A DNA stretch of 64,000 nt, from positions 21,204,001 to 21,268,000 of the forward strand of contig NC_083600.1 in the NCBI RefSeq assembly GCF_020882245.1. Reading direction: 5' to 3'. A program made the position numbers and the translations under genes. The DNA comes from Rhopalosiphum padi (Eukaryota; Arthropoda; Insecta; Hemiptera; Aphididae). Every line of letters starts with the position of its first letter. Within the stretch, counting starts at the first letter, position 1. Below the pieces are notes generated by a model. That model did no database searches and had not been told where the DNA came from. It was given only the letters and a program-made list of their open reading frames with translations. Of the stretch, positions 1 to 13,161 are shown piece by piece.

Positions 1-96
1 CTTTCCTATATAATAAACCATTATAGTTATTCGTAGTTAAATTCATCTACATTTATATTATGGTACCTATTTTATATAATATTATACTCATAATCA

Positions 97-623
97 AGAG
101 CTAGGGACTTAAAGAGCATTTGCTTATTTTTATGAATTGACTTAAAATGTAGCTATGGAAGTGTATGTCATGTTACACACTACGTTCAATTATGAAATTT
201 GAAAGTGTTCTTTTTTGCTTTTTTAAACGATTTTTTAAAAAGATGTTTATTTCCAGTTTTTCTGATTATTTTTGCTCTTCTGACCATTTTTTTTTACTTT
301 TTATAGTTTTTTCAGAAAATCCCTCGGAAAATCCATAAACAATAAGGCAAAATGTCTCGAAAGTGAAGTTTAATTTTTTTATAATAAAAAGACTTATTTT
401 TTTATTAAGTTAGAAACTTTTCCTGATCATTTTGTTTCAATATTTTTTGTAATCTTTAATTATACTATTTTTAGCACAGTTACAAAATTGTCTAGTATCT
501 ACTTTATCATGTAAAAAAAAGTTTTTTATTTTTTAATTAAATATTTTTGCTCAAATTTAAGTTTTTTAAATGCTTATTTGAGTGCTTACAATGATGTTTT
601 TAAGTGCTATAAGTCCCGAGCCC
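97..623. mobile_element. MITE, about 527 bp, with terminal inverted repeats and flanking direct repeat
   Basis: The left end reads GAGCTAGGGACTTA and the reverse complement of the right end reads GGGCTCGGGACTTA, so the tips match at 12 of 14 positions. The direct repeat TACTCATAATCA lies immediately outside both ends (85-96 and 624-635). The interior is AT-rich with long T and A runs and no coding potential. This is a non-autonomous DNA transposon; a 9-12 bp duplication would fit a MULE-type element better than hAT, but the superfamily is inferred. One extra base next to the left repeat blurs the exact boundary. Confidence 0.7.
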
Positions 624-1321
624 TACTCATAATCATTCTTACTTTCTGGCATATTTTGTAAGATTGTTAAAAAATGGTTCCCAAGTGTACATTTTTATCA
701 CTTGTAAACCCGATATTATTTCATTCATCAAATGTACTCTTATGTCCGTTCTTTTGGCTGTTTGTAATCGAACTTCAGACGTTTTTGATCCCAACCATAC
801 TTAAATGTCAAACAGAATAATCATTTTTAATTGAAAAGCAATTGTGATCTATTTTCTAGTATACTTTTATGTTATAAAATCTATTTTCTTAAATTACACA
901 ATAACTAATATAATAATTTCCTCACCATACATTTTAAATTTAAACTGAAGTTGAAAAATATGTTCAAAAAATACGTTTATGATAATATAAATTCAACGTC
1001 ATACTACTAGCTAATAATATAGTACGAAGAAAAAAAGTAATTAATAATAGAAGTATTATAGATATAATCCATGATCACAGAATTATTTGTCCGTAATAAC
1101 TTAAAGTTTATTTTTCTCAAATAAATTAATAACTTTGTAATTACTTACTGATAAAGTTTATGTATATAATATATCGTATATATTTAGTATACTATGATAC
1201 TATTAATTTATAAAATATATTAATATTATAAACATATATATATATATTTATTATATATTAAATTAAATTAAAATATAATATGTTAGTTAAAATTACTCTA
1301 ATTTATAGGATATCTACTAAC

Positions 1322-3399
1322 TTTGTAACGGTATAAATACAAGTAATGTAGCCACACCAAGTACTGATGACACGCCTACTTCTTGCCATAAAAAATACGT
1401 CACTACAATTGTTTCTAAAGGTCCAACCAACAGAAAAGGAACATATAAAAGCGATATATCAAACCGATTTACGTCGTTTGACATAAGATTTATTATTTGA
1501 CCGGTCGTTGTTTGATCTTGAGAATTAGTTTTGAGTCGCAACGACTAAAAATAATAATAATACTATATTATAATGTTATATACATTTATACCTATATTGT
1601 TAATAATAACTTACAATACAAAAATTATTATCGCTATTAGTATAATGTATTAAACATATAAAAATGTACCTTATTGTAAATAATATAACAAGTTGCAATC
1701 CGAATTTTCATTGCCATATGAGATGTTATTATATCGAAACGGTTGTACATCATTGACCTCATTAATAAAAGTGCAATTAAGCAAATTGCTAAATAAATTC
1801 CATCTGGACTTTGATTAACTGATTTATTTGTTTCAAAATGTTTTACTATTTTTCCAACAATAGTCGATATACCAATGCTATTTAAATATATATAAAAACG
1901 TTATTTGTATAATTATATCATTTTTATACCTTATCTGCAGTATGTACTATGTTTCCTTTTAAAAGTAACATGAAATATTTTCATCCAGTGACCTTTCATT
2001 GATATGGATTTTTCGGGAGAAGATAGGGAATACAGAAATACATATTTTTTGATGATTTTCAAATTTTTAGTTCATTAAATCTGCGCATAATCAATTAACT
2101 TGCATTTTTTTTAAATAGCAACAGAAATTATCAATACCAAATTAAGATATACCGAATTTTTTGAGTTTCTTTTACCGCATAACCATAACTAAAACCAAAA
2201 TTTACTTAATGGCGAAGAACTAATGTTTTAATTTAAACCTTTGAATTTTTTAACGATTATCCTATAATTTTACAAAAACCCCTTTTTCTTGCCAGAAATT
2301 TCATATCATTTTGAGGTTACTGTACTAAAATATTTCGTGTTACCTAAAATAAAACACACTGTATAATAATGTGGGGAATCGTAAGTTCCTACACGAGAAT
2401 AGCAGATAAAAAAATATACATACATTAATTCTTACAAATGAAATGTGTAAATTTCTTTACGACGGAAAAAATGATAATGTACTGTACATAAACATCAACC
2501 CTAAATTTTACCTACCTTAAAAAAATTTCTGATATTGTTAATAGAATTCCATTAAAAATAAACTTTGTTCCAAACATTTTAATTAGTGTCCTTAAAAAAC
2601 TGGGAGTTTTCTTTTCCTTTTTCGAATTTATCAATTCTTCCTCCCATAACCTTGGAAAAATTTTTAAATAAGTATATATATACAATATACATGTAATTTT
2701 ATATTTTTATTCGTCACATGCATGAAGAATTATTTACTTTTCTAATTTGTTTCCTAGTACTGCAGATGAATCTTCTTCCAAAATTGTGTACAAATCGATT
2801 AAATCTAATTCTTTTTTTAATCCTTTTTTAATAAATCTTAAAATCCAACTTAAAAATAAATTCACATAATAGTTAATATTTAATTAATTAATTTAAATAA
2901 TATATGGTGTATACTGTATATCATGTAACAGTAAAATTTACATTTTGTTAAGATTTTTTAATGTTATAAATAAATTCCTTTATAACTTAATTTAACATCT
3001 ATATCATAATATACTTGAAGTAAAAAAAAGAGGTTTCAACATCAATGAAAATTTGCATGCATTTTGAATTTATGAAAATATACATAAGAATAGTGTAAAA
3101 TGCTGCTGTACCTAAAAGCGCATAAATAAATCCTAAATAAGACACTGATAATACCTACCTATAGGATTTAGCGATTTCGCGTTATGAGCAACGAGGTAAC
3201 GCGAAATCGCCAATAATCCTAGGTAGGTTATAGGCACTACCTATTGGTATCTAAACAATAGAATTGTCATTATTTGATTACATTAATAATATTTATTTAT
3301 ATTATACAAGTAATAAAATTACCTAAAAGTAACAATTTCAAAAATATTAGCTCTAGCTCTTGGATTGAGTGGTTTTTCTTCTTTGAAAGTTGCATCCAT
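1322..3399 (-). CDS. ABC transporter subfamily C (MRP4-like), N-terminal part; continues beyond the left edge
   Basis: Five coding exons join in frame: 3323-3399, 2738-2848, 2516-2650, 1670-1877 and 1322-1544, giving about 251 residues. All introns are GT/AG. The start MDATFKEEKPLNPRARAN resembles MRP4 N-termini, with the downstream DLIDLYTILEEDSS and LWEEELI segments that precede the first transmembrane domain in ABCC4-type proteins. Hydrophobic stretches lie near residues 92-118, 137-150 and 207-247. The family signature TTTGQIINLMSNDVNRFD is present, as is GPLETIVVTYFLWQEVGVS. ABCC proteins of this class export organic anions and conjugates across the plasma membrane. Both nucleotide-binding domains lie outside the window. 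A splice acceptor just before the ATG and a GTAAGT donor near 4280 suggest a 5' noncoding exon ending at about 4281. The family is sure; the exact orthologue is not. Confidence 0.92.
3153..3228. repeat. GC-rich foldback hairpin in intron 1 of the ABCC gene
   Basis: A 14-bp perfect inverted repeat, GCGATTTCGCGTTA against TAACGCGAAATCGC, encloses a 12-base loop. The outer arms also pair imperfectly: ACCTACCTATAGGATT against AATCCTAGGTAGGT. It stands out from an intron that is otherwise nearly all A and T. It could be a short foldback element or a structured RNA. Confidence 0.7.
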
Positions 3400-4608
3400 A
3401 TTTATAATCTAAAACTGTAAAAAATATTCATTGTACATGATCTTATAGGTAGATCTTGTATAATTTTTTTTTTATTATCAAATATAAGAAAGAAAATCAC
3501 ACCTACTTTATTAACCATTCGACATTCGCTAATTATATTTATAATATAATCTATACAAGTTAATTCAAAAACATAACAATATTATAAATGGTAGGTAGTA
3601 GGTACATTGTATTTTAATAATTTATACCCTGAATACGATATCTATCAGAAATAAAAGTATAAATAATAAATATATTATAAGATTTCAATCTCATTTATAA
3701 TTTTTAATTAATCAAAATCTATGAATATGATTGATATAATTTATATCAATAATATATTAATATAAAACCAACTATAACAATCATTAAAATAATATTTTTT
3801 AAATTATCCCTGCCAACATGATTATAACATTTTTTCTTCTGAATTAAAATGATAAAACAAACAATTTGTGATTAAATTGGTATAATAGTATAATACTTTA
3901 AAAAATGTTAGATGGTATAATTTTAAAATACAATAAATACTATAATTTTATGATCTTTACAAAAATCAAGGTAGGTACTTAATACTTGAAGGTTATCTAT
4001 AGGTACTATACCAGTTATATTAAGACTTCAAATATTGAAATAACTTTATTCGATATAATCCATAAGTAATAAAATGTATAAAAGTTAAAACTCTCGAATT
4101 ATTTTTTTAGAATTTTAAACAAATTGTGTTTATTAACATTAATATATAATACAATTGGAAGTTATTAAAAAAAGTGTATAATATACCACAAGGCACAAAT
4201 TATAATTATTTAAGAGTTATATCACAAAAAATATATTATGGTAATAGGTATCTATTTTATTTTATAAATAAAAAACTTACATTTTCAGAAGTCTTAATTT
4301 AATCAAAGTTTGTATGTAATTTGTTAAAGTTCAATAAATATAATATATACTAATTAAAAATATAAGCTGCAGAAACAAGTCAAGAAACGTTTACATCCAC
4401 AAATCAATTGATCAATAATTGATCTAAAAAAAATATATTAATTGTCAATGACAAAAATTTTAAACATTATACGTCATTATATTTGTGGTGGGAATCTTAA
4501 TAAGTATAAGGACTCTGCGCAATAGCGACCGCTTAACATGTATTTATTGCGGGATATTGTAATGTGTATAAAAGTATTCCAATATATACAGGATGATTCA
4601 CCAGACAT

Positions 4609-4759
4609 CAATGGCGTAAAAAGAAATTAATTTCAGGGGGGTTAAAAAAAATTTCCATTCCTAAATTCCAATTAATTATACAATCAAAATCAATGCCCGT
4701 ACCAACCATACATTTCGGACGGGGTTTTAACTCCTAACCCCACCCTATATACGCCACTG
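4609..4759. mobile_element. hAT-type MITE, 151 bp
   Basis: The left tip reads CAATGGCGTA and the reverse complement of the right tip reads CAGTGGCGTA, a hAT-like terminus. The flanks are CCAGACAT (4601-4608) and CCAAACAT (4760-4767), an 8-bp target duplication with one mismatch. Eight base pairs is the hAT duplication length. The interior has G-rich and C-rich runs near each end and no reading frame. Confidence 0.68.
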
Positions 4760-7700
4760 CCAAACATGCTCACCCCTATTTTTACATTTAACAATACATT
4801 TTTCATATTCTTATTTTTGGATGTTTAAATATATGTTTTAAGAACCTATTTTCAAATTCTTGATATTTTTTTTCCTGCAGTGATACAAATTACGAACTTT
4901 TGTTTTTCAAATGAAAACCTTATTTTCTACTATAAATTATTTTTATTAGACAATTTTAAGTTTGATGTACAATATACAGATAATAGTCCTTAAAAATAGT
5001 TTCACAGAAATATAAAATAGATTTTAAATTGAATATTGTGTTTATTATACTTTAACCACTTTTATAAATTATAAATATTGATAAATTAATATTAATTAAT
5101 ACGATTTTAAAATCACTTTAGCGGTAAAGCCCCCCATTTTTATAAAACTATTATCACAGACCTATTATTTTATTTAGTACACAAATTTAATTAACTCAAA
5201 AATTTGAAACGAAATTTATAATATATAAAATCGAAATTTGATTTTAATAAAATTTTAAATATGAAGTGTGTTTATCTTCACAGGACACTCTTAGTAATAC
5301 AAAAAATCTCAATAATTTGAAAGTATGGTCTTTAAGTATCTATACTTAAAAATTTCAAAAATCAGATTTTGAATTACTACATTATTGAAGAAAAAAAGGA
5401 TATGAGCGTACTTGTGAACCACTATAGCTGTGTATGATGTATAATATTATTTTATATTATGATTAAAATGTTGTACTTTTATTTCTATAAAAATGTATTA
5501 TATCTTAAAGGTGTGTAGCGTGTAGGTTTTGAAAATTAGTTTTATTCATTATAATACAAGTATAGTAAGTACATATAAAGATACATAGGCATGTATCTAC
5601 GAGAAAAGTCCATAAGGTATATAGACCCCCAAAATGTTTTAAAGACCTTTCCATAGAATCATATTTTTTTGTTTTACAATAATAAAAATAAATCTTGGCT
5701 ACGGTCCCGGTAGCGAACTCAAGATTATTTTTTTTGAGAACTTTATGCTAATAATAATATTTTCTTGTTATATACCTACCATATTGATACTAGAGGTGAG
5801 TGTTATTTTATAGAAATACATTTTCATGAAAAAAGACAGAAGTTGTGAGTTGTGACCCAAGCCCCTTGTACTTGCCTGATTATGGGCAGAAACGAGAATT
5901 CTATATTAGTGAGTATCTATGTATATTAGGTATATTATTTAATATATATATATATATAAATGCCCGTCTCTAATAGTAGATAACTTTTTTATTTATATTT
6001 TAAATTCTTAAATGGGTCTATAAAAAAATGATATTTTACGTTATACAATGAATCGTATTCTTGTATTATACCTACAATATACAATTTTATCAGAAATGAT
6101 CTTTCATAGAATTACTGACGATTAGCAGTGCTTCGACATACCTACCCGAAACACCCTGTAGCTTCTTTAACCCATTAACTCATAGTAGTGCAGTAGGTTA
6201 TAGGTATGCACATTTCTACAATATTGAAAGTCGAAATAATATGCATTATTACGACTTATAATCTAATGGTTTACCTATGTCCTTATAACCTACACCTATC
6301 TACTTAACAAATATCGGTATCATCGGAAGCGATATAAAGCAATGAACAGACAATATTTGTATGTTGAAGTGGAATTCGTTCACAATTAATTATAACTTAT
6401 GTATCATGTGATAGGTATATTTATTTAATTTATAACTATTACAAAATATCACATATCTATATCATATACGCATATAAAATCTTTAATCCTTATCATTTGA
6501 CAAAATATTGTCTTTAAAGTTAAACTTGATATACTAAATCAACTATTTATATTAAAATTCATAAACGTCTTTTAAATTTATATGTAAATACCATGTAGGA
6601 AAAAACTTAGTTTGTTAAGGTGAACACTTAAAGAAATAGAGCGATCTTGAGTCAAGAATATTTAAAACATAATAAGAGAATGATTATAATATACCTATTG
6701 CCGTGTTAGTAATAAAGGTAGGTAATATACTACACAGTACACGCCTCACGGTAAGTTGTTTTGCATAACTATTTATAACTTGTAAACATTTAAAAGGTTC
6801 ACATACACAAATCGATATTTTAGTCGTGCTCATAACTCATAAGTATGGACTATTTAATTTAATATTGGCGTAACTATAAGGGAGGACGCTCTGGTTGTTC
6901 AAGTCCAATGGAGAATGTTCAAAAGCCCTTCCAACAATTTTAGGTGGACTATTTGCCATAACTGAATAATGCACTAGGTATTTAGTCAATTTTTTGAATG
7001 TGCAAGCTCAACAATTTTACTTCTGTCCATAAAAAAAAAATAATGATTTATGTATCAGTGAATACTGTAATACTGTATAAGTGTATTTATCCGTACAGCA
7101 TAAATTTAATACTTATTATCTAGTTATTAAGTAATATTTAAAAATAAAATTCAAAGTACCTAAGATTTAAATACGAGAATATTTTTAATCATCTAAGCAT
7201 TATTTATCTATACCTAATTGTGATGAGCAGCAGAAAACTTATCCACAACGTTTTCCATTTATAAGGTTTTTTGAAATGTTTTTTTTCAATTGAAAGAATT
7301 GCTACCTATATCTGACAGTCTTGTGTTCATCATTTTATTTCTTAAATAAATTTTGATATGTCGGAAGCTAGAAAAATTTTTCTCCATCAGCACTGGAAAG
7401 AGGTATGATAATAAATTATGGTAAGTACCTACATAGTAAATACAGTTCATTTGTAACATTCTAATAGTTGTAATTTAAAATTTTAGTTTTTTCTTCCAAT
7501 GTCTATTTATAAGTTTGGGTATTGACTTATGTTCAGATTCCAAGCCTTCAACATCAATATCGAAAACATCATAATATTTGGTAATAGGTACCTGATAATT
7601 TTTAAAAGTCTAAAGATTTAGGTATTTTGACATTTTGAGAGTACAAGACACTACAAGAAAATTTTACCAAAGAATATTTGATTATTGCTGAAAATAGAAA

Positions 7701-8439
7701 ATTTTCGTTGTTGTTCATCGATTGTTATATCATTGATTATAATTATAAAATAGACAATAATGTAAAGTTAATATTTGCCATTTGGTGACCATTCTTATGA
7801 TGCAGCCACCGCAGACTAAGATATAATTTATTTAATATTAATTCATACAACGCTATCTATTAGCAGCTATTATAAATATAATTTTAGTCACCGAAAACCA
7901 CAAACTATTAATTACCTATCTGTCTATTCTTAATCGATGATTATTTCAATTACACATACCTAGATAATATTTATATTATATTATATATGTCTCTATGATA
8001 TACAGACATACATAATGAACAAATGTCGTTTGAAAAACCCATTATAAACTATTATAAGTGAATGCCGCTATTTTTAAACACTGAAAACTGAATTATGCCA
8101 CATTTATCAATTTTGGTGAGAGAAAAATTATAATAGTCATTAGTCATTGTCATTCTATTTACTTTTTAGTAGATAATAGGTATTTACAATTAAATAATAG
8201 GCCCATCATAAATACACTTGTAAACTTTGAAGTAAGTACCTACATATTTGGTTACTGAATAATTGACAAAAATACATGTGAAATCAGACCTTGGTGGTAT
8301 AATCCGTCCGGGTGGTCGGAAATCGAAATAAGTGTTATTAGAATATTACTTGAGTTTAAAAATCATTTAAATTATAATTTTATTTAGGAAACTACATATA
8401 ACTTAGTTTCAAAGGTACGGTTAAACACCAGTTCAAATA

Positions 8440-8490
8440 TCTGTGAGGGATCCTTAGGGGGGGGGCGTTCACCCATGGCCACCGCCACTG
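8440..8490. mobile_element. Solo transposon end (hAT-like)
   Basis: Read on the minus strand from 8490, the sequence begins CAGTGGCGGTGGCCATGGG and runs into C9. CAGTGGCG is the same kind of tip seen in the MITEs near 4.6 and 26 kb. No partner end or target duplication was found to the left, so this is probably a truncated copy. Confidence 0.4.
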
Positions 8491-10873
8491 CTACTACAAT
8501 TATTTAGATTAGACACAAAGATGGTGAAGGACAACTATCCCGATCCCAGAGTATTGGACCCCCTCCCTAATTAATTTGCTATAGATTAATGTTGTTGTAC
8601 TTAGTAGCTAGAGTAGTAAACTATATTAGAATTATGAAATCTTATTACCTATGCAACAAAACATTTAACTTTTGAGTTTGATAGGTTTACCAGTATCTGA
8701 CTCGAAAATAACATCATCTGCTGAGTAGGTATCCTATTTAACAATTTTTCTGGCTTACAAATATCGTACAGTTAAAAGTTAATGATAGAAAACATTATTA
8801 TTGTCATGAGTTCATCGTTCATTTGTTTGAAAAATAAATGTTATTGAAGTATTTATATTGTTAAACTTTGTGATTATATATTACACATTTACGTATGTAT
8901 AATACACTAATTCTATGTTTCATATATTTTTTTATGTATCTAGTTTTGGTACTTTCAAAATTTACATTACCTGCATTGACATTTGACACTAATCAATGTA
9001 TTATAATTTATAATCATTTTGATGGTACTCGCTTAATGTAGCAAATATTTATTTAATTCTCATTGTATATTCTTCTCAATAAATTTAAAAATTCTTCTCT
9101 TAACTTATTTTTATTTATTTGTAATACACTAATAATGTGTACATTATTTATCTTCCAGTTCTGAAATTATTTAATATATATATTAGTTGGTAGGTATAGA
9201 GTTAACTTTATTTGTTTTTATTGCAAAACATATCATTAAAGAATAAAAGATTTAGTTGTTATATTTGATTGTTAAAAACCAAGTTAAAAAAAAAATACAG
9301 CAGTTATATTTTGAAATCACCAAGTTATTATTAATTGTAATCCAAAAGTAGAGTAAAAGTTAAGTATTCAGTTTAAACTTCTAATATAGACAATAACTTT
9401 GGCATATAAACTTAATTGCTAATCAAAAATTAGATTAATTTCAACATTTCTGTAGTAGAATTATTTATTTTCACACTAGCGATTCTGCTTTACATGTACA
9501 TATTTTAATCCAATAATCTTCCAAGAAAACTTAATACTTATTATTTATTCGATTTCTTTAATTGAAGATTTAAGTAAAATTATTATAAATTATCAACTTG
9601 AGCATAACTAAATCATATGTGATTTTTAACCTAAAAATACATTACATGTACTCCTTTATATAAAGTTCCAAATTTAGACAATAAAATAATTTTGTTTTTT
9701 TTTAATTTTTATTATTTAAAAATATTAAATGCACAAATTTGGCTGTTAAAAAAAATTGTGATATCTTATTGTAAGAAATAGTGAAAGTTGAATAAATACA
9801 CAAATAGAATAAATTATATTTAATAATTCATATTACAAATTTTAGTACTTACGTAGTATAAGGTCTACTTCACCTAGGCAATCTACTTGCATATATTGTA
9901 TCTTCGACCTTAGATAAACAGTGGAAATTAAACCATACTATTCATATTGTTTGAAACATTTTAAAATCATGCTCATAAGCTGATAACATTTTTATATATT
10001 AAAATGATTTATTGAATATTTGTTACTTTTAGATATTATATTATTCAAAAGATTGTTCAATTTTGTTTTATTAATTGTAGTAAAATGTTGTATCATTAGA
10101 CAGCATATTGTATTAACTCATTTTTTGATATAGCAATGTATATTATCTTATAATCTAATTTTAATATTCTCAAATTGTGAATTTAAATACTGTAATTAAT
10201 GGTTGATCAAGAAAATACAGTAAAACACTAATATCTTTAAATATTTTATACTATACATAATATGCTTTTGTAACGCATAAAACATATCAAGTGTATACTC
10301 TGCTTAGAACAAGATAATCTAATGTTTTACAATAATATTATAGCAAATAGCAACATATGTGGAAGATTTAAGGAATAATATAATTTATAAAAATATGTAA
10401 ACCTGAAATTATATGTATTAATTCATGTCATTTATTTGAAATGAATATTATGTTGTGCTTTTATGTATAATATATGGATAGACAATTCAAATAGAAAAGA
10501 ACATAACCACAAATAGAAAAAAAAATAGTCTTATATTTTAAAAACTAAATTTTAAAGCAACAGAATTATTTGATACAATTAAAACATTAATAGCGTATTA
10601 TAATTTACTATTGTTTAAATTGTATGATTAATGAATTATTACATATAATTTACTTAGTTGCCTATTTATTCAGTGTATTAAATAAATAATATAGGTATGA
10701 AAAAAAAAATTTTTTTGAACGACTTGAACAATGATATTTACTATATGTAATATAAAGATAAATAATATAAAATGCTGCTACCCGCCGTTCAAAACAATTG
10801 TCTCTTTAAATGAACATTAGCTTATAATTAAATATGTATAAAAAAAAATTAAGGTTTCCTACAAATTAATATT

Positions 10874-10888
10874 ACACACACACACACA
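10874..10888. repeat. (AC)n microsatellite
   Basis: A short uninterrupted AC dinucleotide run downstream of the H3.3 gene. Confidence 0.9.
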
Positions 10889-11011
10889 TTGATAGTAATA
10901 GCTAGTTATTATTAATTTTTTTTTTGAAAAAAAAAATGTATATGTATAAAGATAACCCAGGAAAATTGTCAAACGAAAAAAAATACACTTGAGAGGAATG
11001 TAATGGATGAA

Positions 11012-11660
<649 letters not shown>

Positions 11661-12081
11661 TTAACTGAAACAAGTTCGAAAATCAATCAAATCTGCAATC
11701 AAACATTAAATCGGCAACACTCAAGGTGGAAGGGGGATAGGAAGACGAGCGCCAAAAACCTGGCTGGGCTTGTTGCGGACCAAAAAGAAGTCGTGACGGC
11801 CCGACGGACATTGCATTATAGCGAGCGCTAAGGAGTTTACGAAGGGATCGCAAAGTTTTGCAGTCTTAGGTACTTACTACGCGTAAAAGGTGACTGGAAA
11901 GATAAAATGAACGACTGGAAAAAGATGAACGTGAACGGACGACGTTAGAGAGCGGAGACAAACCACAACACGACAATGAACTGCACTAGCGATTAGACAA
12001 TGGCGACGGTTTGTTTGTGGTGGAGAGATCTACGTCATTGATCAAGGCAGCGGAGGACGGGTGACAGTAACGGAGTTGCTG

Positions 12082-12150
12082 ATTGGCCAATAGAGTGTCT
12101 AACAGTCGACGCGATTGGCGAGAATAACGGACGCGGCGATTGGGTGACGT
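12082..12150 (-). promoter_or_regulatory. H3.3 promoter: three CCAAT boxes and a CRE-like site
   Basis: ATTGG (CCAAT on the gene strand) occurs at 12082-12086, 12114-12118 and 12139-12143; the first lies in GATTGGCCAAT, which holds the box on both strands. TGACGT, half of a cAMP response element, overlaps at 12145-12150. The region from about 11,700 to 12,250 is the most GC- and CpG-rich in the left half of the window. NF-Y binding to spaced CCAAT boxes is typical of histone promoters. The transcription start is not visible but should lie near or just below 12,050. Confidence 0.65.
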
Positions 12151-12239
12151 CCGTGTGTGCATCGTTGCCAACATGATATTACCGCGTTTTTTTTTATCCA
12201 CTGTCGCCTTTCGCGCCAAAATCGATGTATACAATTATT

Positions 12240-13161
12240 TTAAAACGGTGATCGCTCAGCAGTCGGCTGCTGTGTCCTGGTTACAATTTACTATTTAGGT
12301 ATTTACGATACGAGAAACATTTAATTTTTCATTGAAAAATAACAAAATTCTACATTTTTGTTTTTAATAAAGTCATAAAAAAGTATAAAATAACTGTATC
12401 AAAATGTTCAATAATTTAAGTATGTATATAATATAACAGTTAATACTTACAGTATAACACAGCATTCATTTAAATTGAAACGTCTATTTGGTTATTTGGT
12501 ACATACGATATGACCATACCAATCCTAAACGCAACATATTATGTTTGTTTCTTTTTCAATAAATCTTATAAAATTAAATTGATCCATAAATATAGACCAC
12601 CTTTAAAAAAAAAGAATAATATATATTAATAATATGAAATTTTAAACATAGTAAATTATTGACAACCATTTGCTAAAATTATTAAAGAGTAGTTGTATAA
12701 TACCTATTTGTAATAGTAATTAGTAATAAATAATAATAACTATTTTGTTATAATTTACAAGTTAAGTAGTATCGTATTTATATAAATGTATTTTACAAAA
12801 GAAATGTACTAATAAAATTTTGAAGATAATTATTAATACTATAATTAATCTTTTTCAAATTGATAAGATTTTTTAATAATGAAATAAAATTAATAATAAT
12901 TAATAAATTGATATCATACAGTATTAAAAAAATCAATGACAATAGTTAATCGAGGAAAAATTAAACCTAAATATTGTATCTAAATTGATAAAATTATTTA
13001 AATGTTTTATATTAATAAATAGTTTTTAACTCTTGGTACAAACATATTTTTTTAAGTTAATTTGCCAAATATTACTATTATTTATAAGTTTAAAATAGTA
13101 GGTTAAAACTTACAATGGTCCACAATATTAACATTTTTCAAACAATTTGAACATTTGAATA
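12240..13161. other. AT-rich spacer between the H3.3 promoter and the zinc-finger gene
   Basis: The stretch is almost entirely A and T with stops in all frames. It should include the 3' untranslated region of the zinc-finger gene. Nothing else was recognised. Confidence 0.6.

Larger units (their letters stand above)
3400..11011. other. AT-rich spacer between the ABCC gene and histone H3.3
   Basis: No open frame with coding character was found. A likely 5' noncoding exon of the ABCC gene begins at about 4281. The stretch holds a 151-bp hAT MITE (4609-4759), a lone transposon end near 8490 next to a run of nine G, a fragment GGCGTAACTATAAGGGAGG near 6867, and an (AC)n run at 10874-10888. TAGGTA/TACCTA words recur throughout. 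The last part, up to the H3.3 stop, should contain the H3.3 3' untranslated region. Confidence 0.6.

Noticed and set aside
11986..12234. Minus-strand open frame of 82 codons
   Set aside because: Lies across the CCAAT promoter of H3.3 with no splice link or domain; a by-product of higher GC content.
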